DNA of 64,000 nucleotides, from the NCBI GenBank assembly GCA_015057115.1, contig SVEZ01000010.1:1-64000 (forward strand), in the 5' to 3' direction. Made by a program: the position numbers and the translations under genes. Below, piece by piece: positions 30,451 through 40,703 of the stretch (positions within the stretch are counted from its first letter, which is position 1; each line of letters begins with the position of its first letter). The notes under the pieces are model-generated. The model saw nothing but the letters and a program-made list of their open reading frames with translations. It did no database searches and was not told the origin of the DNA. Source of the DNA: Lachnospiraceae bacterium (GTDB lineage Bacteria; Bacillota; Clostridia; Lachnospirales; Lachnospiraceae).

Positions 30451-30552
30451 TGTTCCTTCTCCTTCTTCTAAATTTTCTCACTTATTATTGTACCAAACTG
30501 AAAAAAAATAGCAATACAAGTTTTTTGACGATTCTTTGTTCAAATAGAACAA

Positions 30553-30583
30553 AACAGGCAGAAACACTGGGTTCCCGCCTGTT
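30553..30583 (-). terminator. Terminator of chemoreceptor gene
   Basis: AACAGGC..GCCTGTT with T-rich flank on minus. Confidence 0.75.
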
Positions 30584-30607
30584 ATATGTATTCTTATCTC
30601 ATCCTGC

Positions 30608-32791
30608 CTACATGTTGTCAAAATCATCCGGTTCTTTCGACTCCTCATATGTATCATCGCCGCTTAAAGGTGTCTCATAGGAAGTATCCTCATAAGAAGC
30701 ATCCTCATAAGAAACATCTTCATAGGAAGCCTCTTCTCCGGCGTTCTGATATTCATCATCTGTAAATTCGCCTTCATAAAGATCCAACTCTTCTGTCAGC
30801 TTGAACTTACCAATCTGAGCCTTCAGTCCATCCGCAACATCATACATATCCTTACTGGTGGATGCAATCTCCTGAACGGATGCTGTCTGCTGTTCGGTAG
30901 AAGCACTAATCATGCTGGTGCTGTCCACGATATTGTTTGCAATACCTTCAACCTGCTCGATTGCTTCCTTCACCCGCTCACCGGCACTCATACTCTCTTC
31001 GGAAATCGCTACAGATTCCTGAATTCTTCCGGATAAGGTACTGATTTCCTTGGCAATCTCGCTAAAGGTCCTGGCTGCATCTTCTACAATCTCCGCACTC
31101 TCTGCGGTCTGCTCGGTTCCCACACTCATGGAACGGGTTGCTGCAATGGTTCTCTGCTGGATTTCATTTACGATTCCAGCGATTTCGGAAACCGCATCCT
31201 TACTCTCAATAGCAAGGGATCCTACCTCTGTTGCTACAACCGCAAATCCTCTACCGGCCTCACCCGCACGAGCCGCCTCAATAGATGCATTCAAGGATAA
31301 CAGGTTGGTCTGCTCGGAAATATTGCTAATGGTTTCCACAATGCTTCCAATCTTCTTAGAATGCTCTGCCAATTCCCGAATCACTTCATCCGTATGTTCA
31401 ATGGATTCTTTCAATTCGTTCATACGGTTAACCGCATCTTCCAGCTTCTGCTGTCCTTCTGCCGCATCATCACTTACTTTATTGGATGCATCCATGACGG
31501 AAATAGAGTTTTCCTTAACCTCACGGATACTGTTCACCATACTGTCTACCATGCTGGATGCTTCCACAACCGCAGTCTTCTGATCGGCAGCACCGCTTGC
31601 CAGAGTTGTTGCACCTTCCGCAATGCTCTGTAATGCATCTGCGGACTGTTCGGACACTGCACTAAACTGCTGGGTAGAGTTTGCAACCAAGCCTGCAGAA
31701 TTTTGCGCATCTTCCAAAACTTCCGCTATATTATTCTTCATGGTGTTAAATGCCGTTGCTAAGGAACCAACCTCGTTTCTGGTCTTTACCTTCACATCTT
31801 TAATAGTAAAATCGCCTTCTGCCATGGTGCTGGCTGCAACGGAAATCTTCTTAATAGGACTTGCTAAACGACTTGCATAGATGGTCACTATTATGATAGC
31901 TACTACAAATTCCGCCAGGCCGAGTCCTCCCTGGGCAAATGCGGTGTTCCAGGTGGATTTCAGTGCTACGGAACGAAGTCTGCAGCAGGCAACAACCCAG
32001 CCGGTTTTCTCTTCTTTTCTCCAGGAAATCATCCATTTCTTATTCTTCCATACAGTGGAGTAACAACCATTGGTCTTATCGCCCCTGGAATCCGTATAGA
32101 ACTGATTCATGGACTGGTCTTCCGGATTTTCCGGATCAATCTCATGAGAAGAATGAGCAAGTACAGAACCGGTACGGTCTACAATAACGATCTCCATCTT
32201 TTCCTCATTCAACTCTTTCTTGAGGAGTTCATGGAATATATTCAAGTTACAGTTACGCTGTACCACACCAATAACATTCTCTTCATCCATGTCCCAGATT
32301 GGAACGGCAAAAGTAGCAATTCGCTCTCCACTGGACTTGGATACCTGAATATCTGATACGTATACTTCACCGCCCATGGCAATCTTAAAATATTCGCGAT
32401 CAGCTACATTTACCTTATCTCCCTTTGTCTTACACAACTGATCACCATTCGTATCCGTGATAGCTATAACATTATCATCGTTAAAGGCATCATTTACCTT
32501 ATACATCTGGGACTCCACCTGCCCCTTTTTGGTCTCATCTCCAGATAGATATTCAATCGTTGTCTGCGCTGATGCGAAGGTCTTTAGCACGTTGATGTTT
32601 TCATTCAACATTGCCTTAATATCCTGTTCAATCAAATTGACCTGGGCAGTATTCATCTTGTCCACATTCTTAATCCCCTGATTCATGGTGCTTATGGAAC
32701 TAAGCACAATGGCAATGGCAAGAGGAATAGCTACAACCAGCGCTGTTACAAGGATTAACTGAGCCTTAATACTCTTTGTTATCTTCCCCAT
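30608..32791 (-). CDS. Methyl-accepting chemotaxis protein
   Basis: dCache-like sensor, HAMP, signalling hairpin [30 protein letters not shown]; repetitive [19 protein letters not shown] tail. Confidence 0.95.
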   Translation of the reverse strand: MGKITKSIKAQLILVTALVVAIPLAIAIVLSSISTMNQGIKNVDKMNTAQVNLIEQDIKAMLNENINVLKTFASAQTTIEYLSGDETKKGQVESQMYKVNDAFNDDNVIAITDTNGDQLCKTKGDKVNVADREYFKIAMGGEVYVSDIQVSKSSGERIATFAVPIWDMDEENVIGVVQRNCNLNIFHELLKKELNEEKMEIVIVDRTGSVLAHSSHEIDPENPEDQSMNQFYTDSRGDKTNGCYSTVWKNKKWMISWRKEEKTGWVVACCRLRSVALKSTWNTAFAQGGLGLAEFVVAIIIVTIYASRLASPIKKISVAASTMAEGDFTIKDVKVKTRNEVGSLATAFNTMKNNIAEVLEDAQNSAGLVANSTQQFSAVSEQSADALQSIAEGATTLASGAADQKTAVVEASSMVDSMVNSIREVKENSISVMDASNKVSDDAAEGQQKLEDAVNRMNELKESIEHTDEVIRELAEHSKKIGSIVETISNISEQTNLLSLNASIEAARAGEAGRGFAVVATEVGSLAIESKDAVSEIAGIVNEIQQRTIAATRSMSVGTEQTAESAEIVEDAARTFSEIAKEISTLSGRIQESVAISEESMSAGERVKEAIEQVEGIANNIVDSTSMISASTEQQTASVQEIASTSKDMYDVADGLKAQIGKFKLTEELDLYEGEFTDDEYQNAGEEASYEDVSYEDASYEDTSYETPLSGDDTYEESKEPDDFDNM

Positions 32792-32874
32792 AGTGGAAAC
32801 CTCCTTAAACTATTTTGTCACTTAGTCCTATTGTACCATATTTTCCAAAATAATCTATAATTTTTTTATGTTTT

Positions 32875-34221
32875 CTAAAATTGAGTTCGAAGTCCCTTTG
32901 GATAGTGATTTTTCAAAATTCCTCCTGTATTTTTCCCCCAGCCTGTACCATAATTCTCAACGAAGACCAAACGAAAGCCATTCTCCCCCTCTACCGGAAA
33001 AGTTTCCCCATGAAGGTATGCTTTTACCCTTAAATCATCCATCTCAAAAAAGCAACCGGTTTCCGGTAAAAGTTCCTCTTTTGTCAATGCATGACTCAGC
33101 GCATGGGCCGGCTCTATCCTTCCCTTCTTAAGTGTGGCAAGATGCAGTCCCGGACGCAATACTTTTAATCCCTTCAATTCCGGGCAATCCTTCGGCGCCA
33201 CATACAATTCGTCTCCAAACCGCAAGAAGGTTCCTTCCATTTTCACCGCCAGGCTTTTTTTCTCCCAAGCCCGGTAGTCTGCAATCTCTTTTTCCGAAAG
33301 GGATTTCATGCTTTTTATTCCAATCTCCTCCGGAATCTTCCCTCTTTTTCTCAATACGCATACAAAATGGCCCTCTCCGGAAAGCTTATGAGGAAACAGC
33401 CGAATGGCACCTTGATGATTACCGTATCCCTTTACCATCCCCTCACACAACTGCACATCCTCTTCTTCAAATTCCGGATATTCCTTCAAAAACCATTCTA
33501 TAACCTGTTCATTTTCCTCCGGTGCAAAGGTGCAGGTGGAGTATACCAAGCGTCCCCCGGGTAAAAGCATCTCTTGAGCACAGCTTAAAATTTCCTTTTG
33601 TCTGGCAGCGCAAAGAGCCACATTTTCCTCGCTCCAATTTTCTGTTGCAGTCTCGTTTTTCCGAAACATTCCTTCTCCGGAACAGGGCGCATCCACCATA
33701 ATCCGATGAAAAAATTCCGGAAAGTTCTTTGCCAGCTTTACCGGTGTCTCATTGGTCACTAAGCAGTTTCGGATTCCCATACGCTCCACATTCTCAGATA
33801 AAATCTTCGCTCTTGTAGGATGTATCTCATTGGATATTAAAAGTCCCATCCCCTTCATCGCAGCTGCAATCTGGGTGGTTTTTCCGCCCGGTGCCGCACA
33901 AAGATCTAACACCCGCTCACCGGGCTTTGCCTCAAGATAATGTCCCGGCGCCATGGCTGATGGTTCCTGAATATAATACGCCCCTGCCTCATGAAGAGGA
34001 TGTTTCCCCATGGGAAGTTCCGCCCCGTAATACATACCTGTTTCTTCCCAAAGTACCGGATTGACAAGTTCCGGAAACAAGGTGCGGATTCCCGCAACAC
34101 TTCCCCGAAGAGTATTTATTCGCAATGCATGATGCCTTGGTTCTTCTATACTTTCCAAATAATTCGGGTACTCCTCCCCTAAAAGAGTTTCCATTCGTTT
34201 CAAAAAATTCTCTGGTAACAT
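32875..34221 (-). CDS. RsmB/RsmF (NOL1/NOP2/Sun) family RNA cytosine methyltransferase
   Basis: DLCAAPGGKTTQIAAAM, VDAPCSGEGMFRK motifs. Confidence 0.94.
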   Translation of the reverse strand: MLPENFLKRMETLLGEEYPNYLESIEEPRHHALRINTLRGSVAGIRTLFPELVNPVLWEETGMYYGAELPMGKHPLHEAGAYYIQEPSAMAPGHYLEAKPGERVLDLCAAPGGKTTQIAAAMKGMGLLISNEIHPTRAKILSENVERMGIRNCLVTNETPVKLAKNFPEFFHRIMVDAPCSGEGMFRKNETATENWSEENVALCAARQKEILSCAQEMLLPGGRLVYSTCTFAPEENEQVIEWFLKEYPEFEEEDVQLCEGMVKGYGNHQGAIRLFPHKLSGEGHFVCVLRKRGKIPEEIGIKSMKSLSEKEIADYRAWEKKSLAVKMEGTFLRFGDELYVAPKDCPELKGLKVLRPGLHLATLKKGRIEPAHALSHALTKEELLPETGCFFEMDDLRVKAYLHGETFPVEGENGFRLVFVENYGTGWGKNTGGILKNHYPKGLRTQF

Positions 34222-34265
34222 TTTTCTCTCCTGCTTTGATGTAAATAAAAGAAAAGACTGACCCA

Positions 34266-34949
34266 TTAGGCCAGTACTCTTCGTTCTACCTCTTTCATTC
34301 CAATCCGTTCAATAATCTCTTCCCAGCCCTCTGCCGGTCGTTTTTCCACTCGGTAAAGGAAAAACAGTCGATCCAAAACGGAGAAAAGCGCTTCATCCGA
34401 AGTAAATACCCGGGACATTTTCTCACCCTTTTTGATGTGATGTCCCCGACTTCCTCCAAGGTAAATCCGGTAGCCATCCATGGTAATCTGAATACCGATA
34501 TCACACTGATAGGATCCTCGGCATCCCTGCAGACATCCGTCCACAATAATTTCCACACTTCCAATCAGCTTCCCTGCCATACGGTTCAAAAACAACCGTT
34601 GCAACTTATCTCCCAATTCTTCCGCGCTTCCATTACTGAAATCACAGTTACAGTCCATACAGCTGGCCACAGGCCGCAAACCTTCTTCTGTTCCTCCCGT
34701 CTGGATTTCATACTCACGAAGGATTCGGATGACATGTTCCACGGCTTTTTCCTCCACATGACGGATTTCAATGCATCCGTCCCTGGAAAAAGCCAATTCG
34801 CCACTGCCAAACTCCTTTGCTATCAACACAATGGCTTCCATTCTCATGGCATCCATACAGCCGCTGTCTGTAAGTATTTTTATTGTATAATCGCCGGATT
34901 CTTCCGACCACAAAACTCCCCTTTTCCTCAAATTATTCTCAATCCTCAC
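34266..34949 (-). CDS. Single-module nitrite/sulfite reductase-like Fe-S protein
   Basis: 227 aa; ferredoxin-like half-domain plus Cys pattern CMDCNC...GCLQGCRGSYQCDIG. Confidence 0.75.
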   Translation of the reverse strand: MRIENNLRKRGVLWSEESGDYTIKILTDSGCMDAMRMEAIVLIAKEFGSGELAFSRDGCIEIRHVEEKAVEHVIRILREYEIQTGGTEEGLRPVASCMDCNCDFSNGSAEELGDKLQRLFLNRMAGKLIGSVEIIVDGCLQGCRGSYQCDIGIQITMDGYRIYLGGSRGHHIKKGEKMSRVFTSDEALFSVLDRLFFLYRVEKRPAEGWEEIIERIGMKEVERRVLA

Positions 34950-34966
34950 TTTACCAATACCCGTTA

Positions 34967-36616
34967 CTACTGATGCATTGTTGCCATAAGCTGTGGTACC
35001 AGCTGTTTCTTACGGGATACAATACCCGGCAACACCACGCTGTCTTCTCCTGTATTCTCATGGAATGCTTCGTCCACAATGTCACGGGTTCCGTTTCCTT
35101 TAAACAATAACTCTGTACTCTCCTTTACAATGTTGGTCATCATAAAATAAATGCCCTCGGAGTCGCCCCGTTCTATCAGTTCCTGCATGTGGTTCAACAC
35201 ACGCTCTTTTAATCCTTCCACATCCGCATCGGATAAAAAGCTAATCTGACCAATTTCAAATTTCCTATCACCCATACTGAATTTCTTCAAATCCTGCTTG
35301 AAGATATCCTCTACCGGGCGTTTCTCATAATTGGTAGCAGCATGGAACATCTCTGCTGCAAAACTTTCTAAATCAATGCCCGCAATCTTTGCCAATGCTT
35401 CTGCTGCAGTCCGATCCGCCTGAGTACAGGTTGGAGAACGGAACATCAAGGTGTCAGACAAGATTGCACTACACATCATTCCCGCCATATCCTTGGGAAT
35501 CTCCACCTGATTCTCCAGATACATGGAGTAAACAATGGTAGAAGTACAGCCTACCGGCTGGTTCCGGAAAAATACGGGCTGCATAGTTTCCAGACTTCCC
35601 AGACGATGGTGATCAATAATCTCTAAAATTTCCGCTTCTTCAATACCGTCCAAAGCCTGGGTCTTTTCATTATGGTCAACCAAAATTACTGCCTTGGGAA
35701 CCATATCCAAAAGATTACGTTTGGAAAGCATTCCAAGGAACTTTCCATCCTTATCCACAATAGGGAAATACCGATGGCGCAATTTCGCCATGGTCTCTTT
35801 CACATGATCCATGGTATCATCCGGTCGGAAGGTATCTAACGGTTCTCCAATCATGAAATGCTCAATCGGCATACTCTGATTTAACAGACGGGATGCAGTA
35901 AAGGTATCGTATTTTGTAACGATAATGGAACATCCCCGTTCTGTCGCCAACTTCTGAATGGTTTTGGATACCGGTGCTCCCTGGGTAACCACAATACATT
36001 CTGCCTCCATCTCAATGGCACATAACTGTGCTTCATAACGATTTCCCAGAATAACCATATCATGCGGTTCGATGAATTTCTCCATCTCATCGGGATTGGC
36101 AGCTCCCACCAAAACCTTTCCTTTTTCAAAACGGGCGGTAATATCACCAACAATCATTTCACCGTCCAATGTTTCAACAATATTCTTATAATAGGTCTTT
36201 GCCGCGGACAGAATCCAGCTGTCTGCAACCTCCATGTAAGCCGTTGCAATATCGCCGATGGTAATCAGTCCTTCCAGATGATCGCCTTCTCCGATGGGAA
36301 GTGTCATAACGCTTAACTCACGCATCATACTCCAAGCACGCATCAAGGAAATATCCTTGGATACCAGCTTCATCTCACGATATGCAATATCCTGCACCTG
36401 AGTCTGTACATTGGTTACAAACCGTGGTGTCTTTACATGAAAGTGCTCTAATACAAAATGGGTTTCTTCATTTCTGTGTCCTGCCCGCACCGGAATATAG
36501 TTATAATCCGGATGAATCTGATTTTTCAGATGTGCATACGCAATAGCGGAGCAGATGGAATCGGTATCCGGGTTCTTATGTCCCGTTACCCAAACTGTCC
36601 TTTTTTTCCGTCTCAT
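34967..36616 (-). CDS. ppaC: Putative manganese-dependent inorganic pyrophosphatase with CBS/DRTGG regulatory domains
   Basis: GHKNPDTDSICSAIAYA, DHH-type EIIDHHRLG, CBS-like insert. Confidence 0.93.
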   Translation of the reverse strand: MRRKKRTVWVTGHKNPDTDSICSAIAYAHLKNQIHPDYNYIPVRAGHRNEETHFVLEHFHVKTPRFVTNVQTQVQDIAYREMKLVSKDISLMRAWSMMRELSVMTLPIGEGDHLEGLITIGDIATAYMEVADSWILSAAKTYYKNIVETLDGEMIVGDITARFEKGKVLVGAANPDEMEKFIEPHDMVILGNRYEAQLCAIEMEAECIVVTQGAPVSKTIQKLATERGCSIIVTKYDTFTASRLLNQSMPIEHFMIGEPLDTFRPDDTMDHVKETMAKLRHRYFPIVDKDGKFLGMLSKRNLLDMVPKAVILVDHNEKTQALDGIEEAEILEIIDHHRLGSLETMQPVFFRNQPVGCTSTIVYSMYLENQVEIPKDMAGMMCSAILSDTLMFRSPTCTQADRTAAEALAKIAGIDLESFAAEMFHAATNYEKRPVEDIFKQDLKKFSMGDRKFEIGQISFLSDADVEGLKERVLNHMQELIERGDSEGIYFMMTNIVKESTELLFKGNGTRDIVDEAFHENTGEDSVVLPGIVSRKKQLVPQLMATMHQ

Positions 36617-36644
36617 AAATACCTCTTTCTCTCGCTAGTCTCCC

Positions 36645-37133
36645 CTATACCTCGGCATCTACCTTCTGTCCGGCTAGCATCTTACTATCCACCAGTTTTC
36701 TGGCATCATCATAAGGTGTATCATTATATACCGGTTTGCTTTTCTTAATCACAGTGGTGGTCTCACCCCCGGCAGTGTACATTCTTCCGCATTCCGGGCA
36801 CCGCTCTACTTTCAAGGTTACACTGGCAGATACCAGTTCCTGCCCTTCCTTAGCGCCCTCCGCTCTGGCATTGGCCACATGCATCTGCTCGTGAGCCATC
36901 ACCTTGCCATAGCTTGCCTCCGGTGAGATATGTCCCGGTGCCTTAAACGAAACATCCATCTCATTGGAACCATCCACATACTTTCGGTTCTTACAGGTCT
37001 GACATTCCCCCTCAGGTGCTCCCGGCTTTCCGGTTACACCCTCCACCTGTCCGGCTGCGTTCAGTTTTCCGGTTGCGTCGTAGGGATTCATTCCATATCC
37101 CGTCATGCTTCCCGAAATATTCATTCCTGCCAT
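36645..37133 (-). CDS. Small SprA-related putative metalloprotease
   Basis: HEQMHV (HExxH-like) plus two CxxC motifs. Confidence 0.7.
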   Translation of the reverse strand: MAGMNISGSMTGYGMNPYDATGKLNAAGQVEGVTGKPGAPEGECQTCKNRKYVDGSNEMDVSFKAPGHISPEASYGKVMAHEQMHVANARAEGAKEGQELVSASVTLKVERCPECGRMYTAGGETTTVIKKSKPVYNDTPYDDARKLVDSKMLAGQKVDAEV

Positions 37134-37158
37134 AAGCTACACCTCCCTGTGTATAGAA

Positions 37159-38343
37159 CTATTCTTCCTCCTGAAGACGAAGGGCTTCTTTGTATTTCCT
37201 CTTTGCCTTCAGCCACTCTATCAGATAAGGTTTATAAAATTTTACAAAATCAATTCCCATGCTCTTTTCCATACCGGTAAAAGATTCCAACAATGTGCCG
37301 TATTCTAGGGACTCAAACTGTTTGCCCTCATAACGAATCTTCGCCATAACCACCATTTCCTGGTAGGTCTTGGCCAAGCGGGAAGATAACTTCTCCGCCA
37401 CATTTAAATACACACTGCCAATGGTCTTTTCTCCCAGCTTCTCATAAGCCAGCGCAAGCTTTAAGTTGATGAGGAAGGCAGATTTGTCTTCCTGCTCCTG
37501 CTTCAACGCAGAAAGCAAATACGGAATGGCTTCCTTATGCCGTCTGTTATCTATATAGACGGTTGCAATATTGTAATCAATGGAAGCCGCTATACGCTTA
37601 TCACCTCTGGAAAGTTCCTTGGTTCTCTTATAAGCCCGAAGCATGCTTTCAATATCTCCCTGATTACCGTAACAAACGCCTTCCAAGAAGCTAATCTGCT
37701 TTGCCACCAGTAAGAATCCCTCCTGCATGGCTCTCTCATAACCAATACGACAATCGGTCAAAGCTTCCTGATACTCACCTTCGTTAAAAGCCTCATACAT
37801 CAGTGCTTCATACACCAACGCGCAGTCCCTAACCTGTCTTGCCTTCTGGTAAGCGCGGGTACGTTCTTTGACGCCGACTCCGTACATTCCCTTGGCCATA
37901 TAGTACAAAAACAGGGCTTCTTCTGTCATATAATCCCGATACTGCTCTACGGTTTTCAAAAGTTTCTCTGCGACTCTTCTGTCGTCCAGTCCCGTATTAT
38001 AGATGCAAAAAAGCTGATATTCAATGGCAATCTCGCTGTTCTCCATCTTCTTACGGTTCTTGTAAATGCGCTCTTCAAATTCCACCGTGGGTTCATGGTG
38101 AAAATACGCGTCAAAATATTGAAACAGAAGTTCTTTAAACTCCTTGATTTCTTCTTCGTTGTCCGTATATCGAATACTCAGTCTTGAAAAAAGCTGTTTT
38201 AAAATCTCTTCATTGGGTTCTGCAATACCTGCTTCAATCTTGCTTAAATAGGATACTGCACAAATCCCCTTACAAAGCTGATCCTGAGACATCTTTTCCT
38301 TAAGTCTGTTTGAACGGATCAAATAACCTACCATCTGATTCAT
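37159..38343 (-). CDS. XRE-family HTH regulator with TPR-like C-terminus (Rgg/PlcR-like architecture)
   Basis: N-terminal HTH LKEKMSQDQLCKGICAVSYLSKIEAGIAEP followed by helical repeats. Confidence 0.85.
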   Translation of the reverse strand: MNQMVGYLIRSNRLKEKMSQDQLCKGICAVSYLSKIEAGIAEPNEEILKQLFSRLSIRYTDNEEEIKEFKELLFQYFDAYFHHEPTVEFEERIYKNRKKMENSEIAIEYQLFCIYNTGLDDRRVAEKLLKTVEQYRDYMTEEALFLYYMAKGMYGVGVKERTRAYQKARQVRDCALVYEALMYEAFNEGEYQEALTDCRIGYERAMQEGFLLVAKQISFLEGVCYGNQGDIESMLRAYKRTKELSRGDKRIAASIDYNIATVYIDNRRHKEAIPYLLSALKQEQEDKSAFLINLKLALAYEKLGEKTIGSVYLNVAEKLSSRLAKTYQEMVVMAKIRYEGKQFESLEYGTLLESFTGMEKSMGIDFVKFYKPYLIEWLKAKRKYKEALRLQEEE

Positions 38344-38467
38344 GGTGTGCCCCCTTGTTTTTACGTCATTGGTTACATTTTAGTACAAATCCGCTCTTAA
38401 ATCAATGTTTTTCTTCTATTCTAAGAAAACTTTTCTTAAAGTGCCTTGGATTTTTTCAGATATCCTG

Positions 38468-39346
38468 TTACTCATTGTAAAAGTCCGGTATAAAACTTTC
38501 TTTACAGGTCTCTCCTTCCTGAATAAAGCCCTGTTCCACACCAATAGCAATGGCAAAATCCACCACTTCGTCGTATTCCTCTTCCGTCAATGTGCGATTT
38601 AATTCCGGATATTCCTTCAGCTGCTTCATGGGAGTATACTGGTTCATAATGCTGATGTAAATAGCATCCCCGTAGGTCTCGTGAAGATATCGCAAAACCT
38701 CTTTACTCTCCTTTACATATCCCGGCAGCACCAAGTGTCGCACCAACACTCCCTTAGTCATCAAATCCTCTTTAAAAACCGGTCTGGGCTGTTGTCTTAC
38801 CATCTCTTCCAGGGCTTTTTTTGCAATTTCAGGATAATTTTCCGCATAAGAATACCTTTTTGCCAATCGCGGATTTAAATATTTAAAATCCGGCAAATAA
38901 ACATCCACCAGTCCCTCCAGCTTACGTAGGGCTTCCACTTTCTCATAAGAAGAAGTATTATATACCACCGGAAGATGCAATCCTTCCGCCTTGGCTTTTG
39001 GCAAAAATTCTGCCAACCGGTGGGCATAGTGACTGGGTGTCACCAAATTCAGATTGTGACAACCTTCCTCCTGCAATCTTAAGCATTCCCGCAAAAGTTC
39101 TTCATCCGTGTAGTTCCTTCCTGCTTTTCCATGAGATAACACCTCATTCTGGCAATATACGCATCCCATATTGCAGCCTGCAAAAAATACTGCTCCCGAG
39201 CCCTTTTCTCCGCTGATTACCGGTTCTTCCCAATAGTGAGGAGCGATTCTGCCGATTCGGAATTCCTGCGGTGCATTACAATACCCTTTTCCCCCGGCTT
39301 CTCTGTCTGCATTGCAGTTTCTGGGGCAAATCATGCACTTACTCAT
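38468..39346 (-). CDS. Radical SAM protein (PflA/YgkA-like)
   Basis: CNMGCVYCQN (CxxxCxxC) motif and N-terminal CMICPRNC. Confidence 0.93.
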   Translation of the reverse strand: MSKCMICPRNCNADREAGGKGYCNAPQEFRIGRIAPHYWEEPVISGEKGSGAVFFAGCNMGCVYCQNEVLSHGKAGRNYTDEELLRECLRLQEEGCHNLNLVTPSHYAHRLAEFLPKAKAEGLHLPVVYNTSSYEKVEALRKLEGLVDVYLPDFKYLNPRLAKRYSYAENYPEIAKKALEEMVRQQPRPVFKEDLMTKGVLVRHLVLPGYVKESKEVLRYLHETYGDAIYISIMNQYTPMKQLKEYPELNRTLTEEEYDEVVDFAIAIGVEQGFIQEGETCKESFIPDFYNE

Positions 39347-40074
39347 AGCGTCTTTCCTGCACTTTCCTTGTGTCCACCCACTTCATTTTCAGCAGAACGT
39401 CCCTTTACAACTTCATAAACCTTAAGGACACCGTCGTTTACCTTGAAATGAATATCATATCCTGCAAAAAACACACCATAGGATCGTTCTCCATCCTCCT
39501 GGTACGCCGGTCTGGGGTCCTGGGATAAAAGCTTCACCGCCGCCTTCTGATGTTCTTCATCATAAAGGGCTAAAAGAGATTCCGGAAATTCCACCTGCAA
39601 GGCGTAATCCTTCACTTCCTCCGCAAATCCCCCCTTTGCCTCCGGATGGCTGTCCGTATAGGGAATATAGGGCTTCACATCATATACGGGAGTCCCGTTT
39701 AACATATCCACACCGCCTACGGTAAGGACAGGACCTTTTTCTTCATCAAAAGTTAAATCCAGCAATTTCACACAGGATAATCCCAAATTATTCGGATGAT
39801 AGGGTGACCGGGTGGCAAATACTCCCATGCGCTTATTTCCCCCAAGCCTCGGAGGTTTTACCGTGGCATTAAAGGGGCGTTTTCTGTTTTCGGAAAATCC
39901 CCAGAATATCCATAGGTACTCATATTCCAGAAGTCCTCGGAAAGCTTCCGGACTGTGATACTCCGGTTCAAAAACAATTTCTCCCTTTAATTCTTCAATC
40001 AATCCACTCTGCCTGGGAATGCCAAACTTTTCTTCAAAATCCGTCTTAATATATCCTATCGGTCTAATTTCCAT
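39343..40074 (-). CDS. trmO: tRNA (N6-threonylcarbamoyladenosine(37)-N6)-methyltransferase TrmO
   Basis: IGYIKTDFEEKFGIPRQSGL, FATRSPYHPNNLGLSCVKLL motifs. Confidence 0.94.
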   Translation of the reverse strand: MEIRPIGYIKTDFEEKFGIPRQSGLIEELKGEIVFEPEYHSPEAFRGLLEYEYLWIFWGFSENRKRPFNATVKPPRLGGNKRMGVFATRSPYHPNNLGLSCVKLLDLTFDEEKGPVLTVGGVDMLNGTPVYDVKPYIPYTDSHPEAKGGFAEEVKDYALQVEFPESLLALYDEEHQKAAVKLLSQDPRPAYQEDGERSYGVFFAGYDIHFKVNDGVLKVYEVVKGRSAENEVGGHKESAGKTL

Positions 40075-40163
40075 GTTGCTCCTTCAAGACTAAGTAAGCC
40101 ACGACAGATTTCTCCATCGTGGCGCAACTCGTCTTCCCTCTAATATTGTACGAAATCCGTTCT

Positions 40164-40280
40164 CTACACGTTCTCGTTATCCTCTCTTGCCTCTACTGCA
40201 GCGGCAATGGATGAAACAGTAGCCGCAACGACCACAACAACCGCGATAACAGCAATTCCAATGATTCCAACTAACAGCAT
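40164..40280 (-). CDS. 38-aa single-TM microprotein (not in ORF track)
   Basis: Minus gagggatgag-ATG: MLLVGIIGIAVIAVVVVVAATVSSIAAAVEAREDNENV*; good RBS, hydrophobic helix plus acidic tail. Confidence 0.55.
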   Translation of the reverse strand: MLLVGIIGIAVIAVVVVVAATVSSIAAAVEAREDNENV

Positions 40281-40458
40281 CTCATCCCTCTTTTCTATAT
40301 TTTTTGGATATATAGATTATAGCACTTTTGTCTCAAAAAGGAAACTCCCCACTTTCAATTCACACATTCTTCGCAGTCCTGCTATTTTTTTACCACATAT
40401 TTTAGCTATACTAAGGTCACCTTCATCTAACCTAAGCGTTATAGCTAGGAGGAATTAC

Positions 40459-40494
40459 AAAAAGAGTCGGCACCGTAGCCGACTCTTTTTTGTG
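40459..40494 (-). terminator. Bidirectional intrinsic terminator after the feo operon
   Basis: AAAAAGAGTCGG-caccgtag-CCGACTCTTTTTT. Confidence 0.9.
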
Positions 40495-40528
40495 TGGATT
40501 GAAGATATTTGGGCAAATCTATTACTGT

Positions 40529-40657
40529 CTAATGGCAACCTTTGCAACTGCCGCAATCTCCGCAGCAGCCTTTGCCATTTTTCTTATCTTTTACCATTTT
40601 CCAGATGATGAGTCCTACCGCAATTACAAGAATTGCGCCTACAATGAATGTTCCCAT
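40529..40657 (-). CDS. FeoB-associated Cys-rich membrane protein (42 aa, not in ORF track)
   Basis: MGTFIVGAILVIAVGLIIWKMVKDKKNGKGCCGDCGSCKGCH*, immediately downstream of feoB. Confidence 0.9.
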   Translation of the reverse strand: MGTFIVGAILVIAVGLIIWKMVKDKKNGKGCCGDCGSCKGCH

Positions 40658-40703
40658 TCTGTCACTCTCCTTTCCAAAAACAGTCTACCCCTTTTTTCGC
40701 TTC

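Noticed and set aside
31050-31583. 177-aa plus-strand ORF opposite the chemoreceptor
   Set aside because: Mirror ORF of a repetitive coding region; Ser/Ala-rich artefact.
34437-34973. 178-aa plus-strand ORF
   Set aside because: Antisense to the Fe-S protein gene; no recognisable features.
37159-38343. Peptide-pheromone partner for the Rgg/PlcR-like regulator
   Set aside because: No credible small signal-peptide ORF found in the short flanking intergenic regions.
40403-40447. TAGCTATA/TATAGCTA inverted repeat with CTAACCTAA resembling a DtxR half-site
   Set aside because: Does not fit the GTTAG-N6-CTAAC spacing and is not next to a clear promoter; too weak to call.
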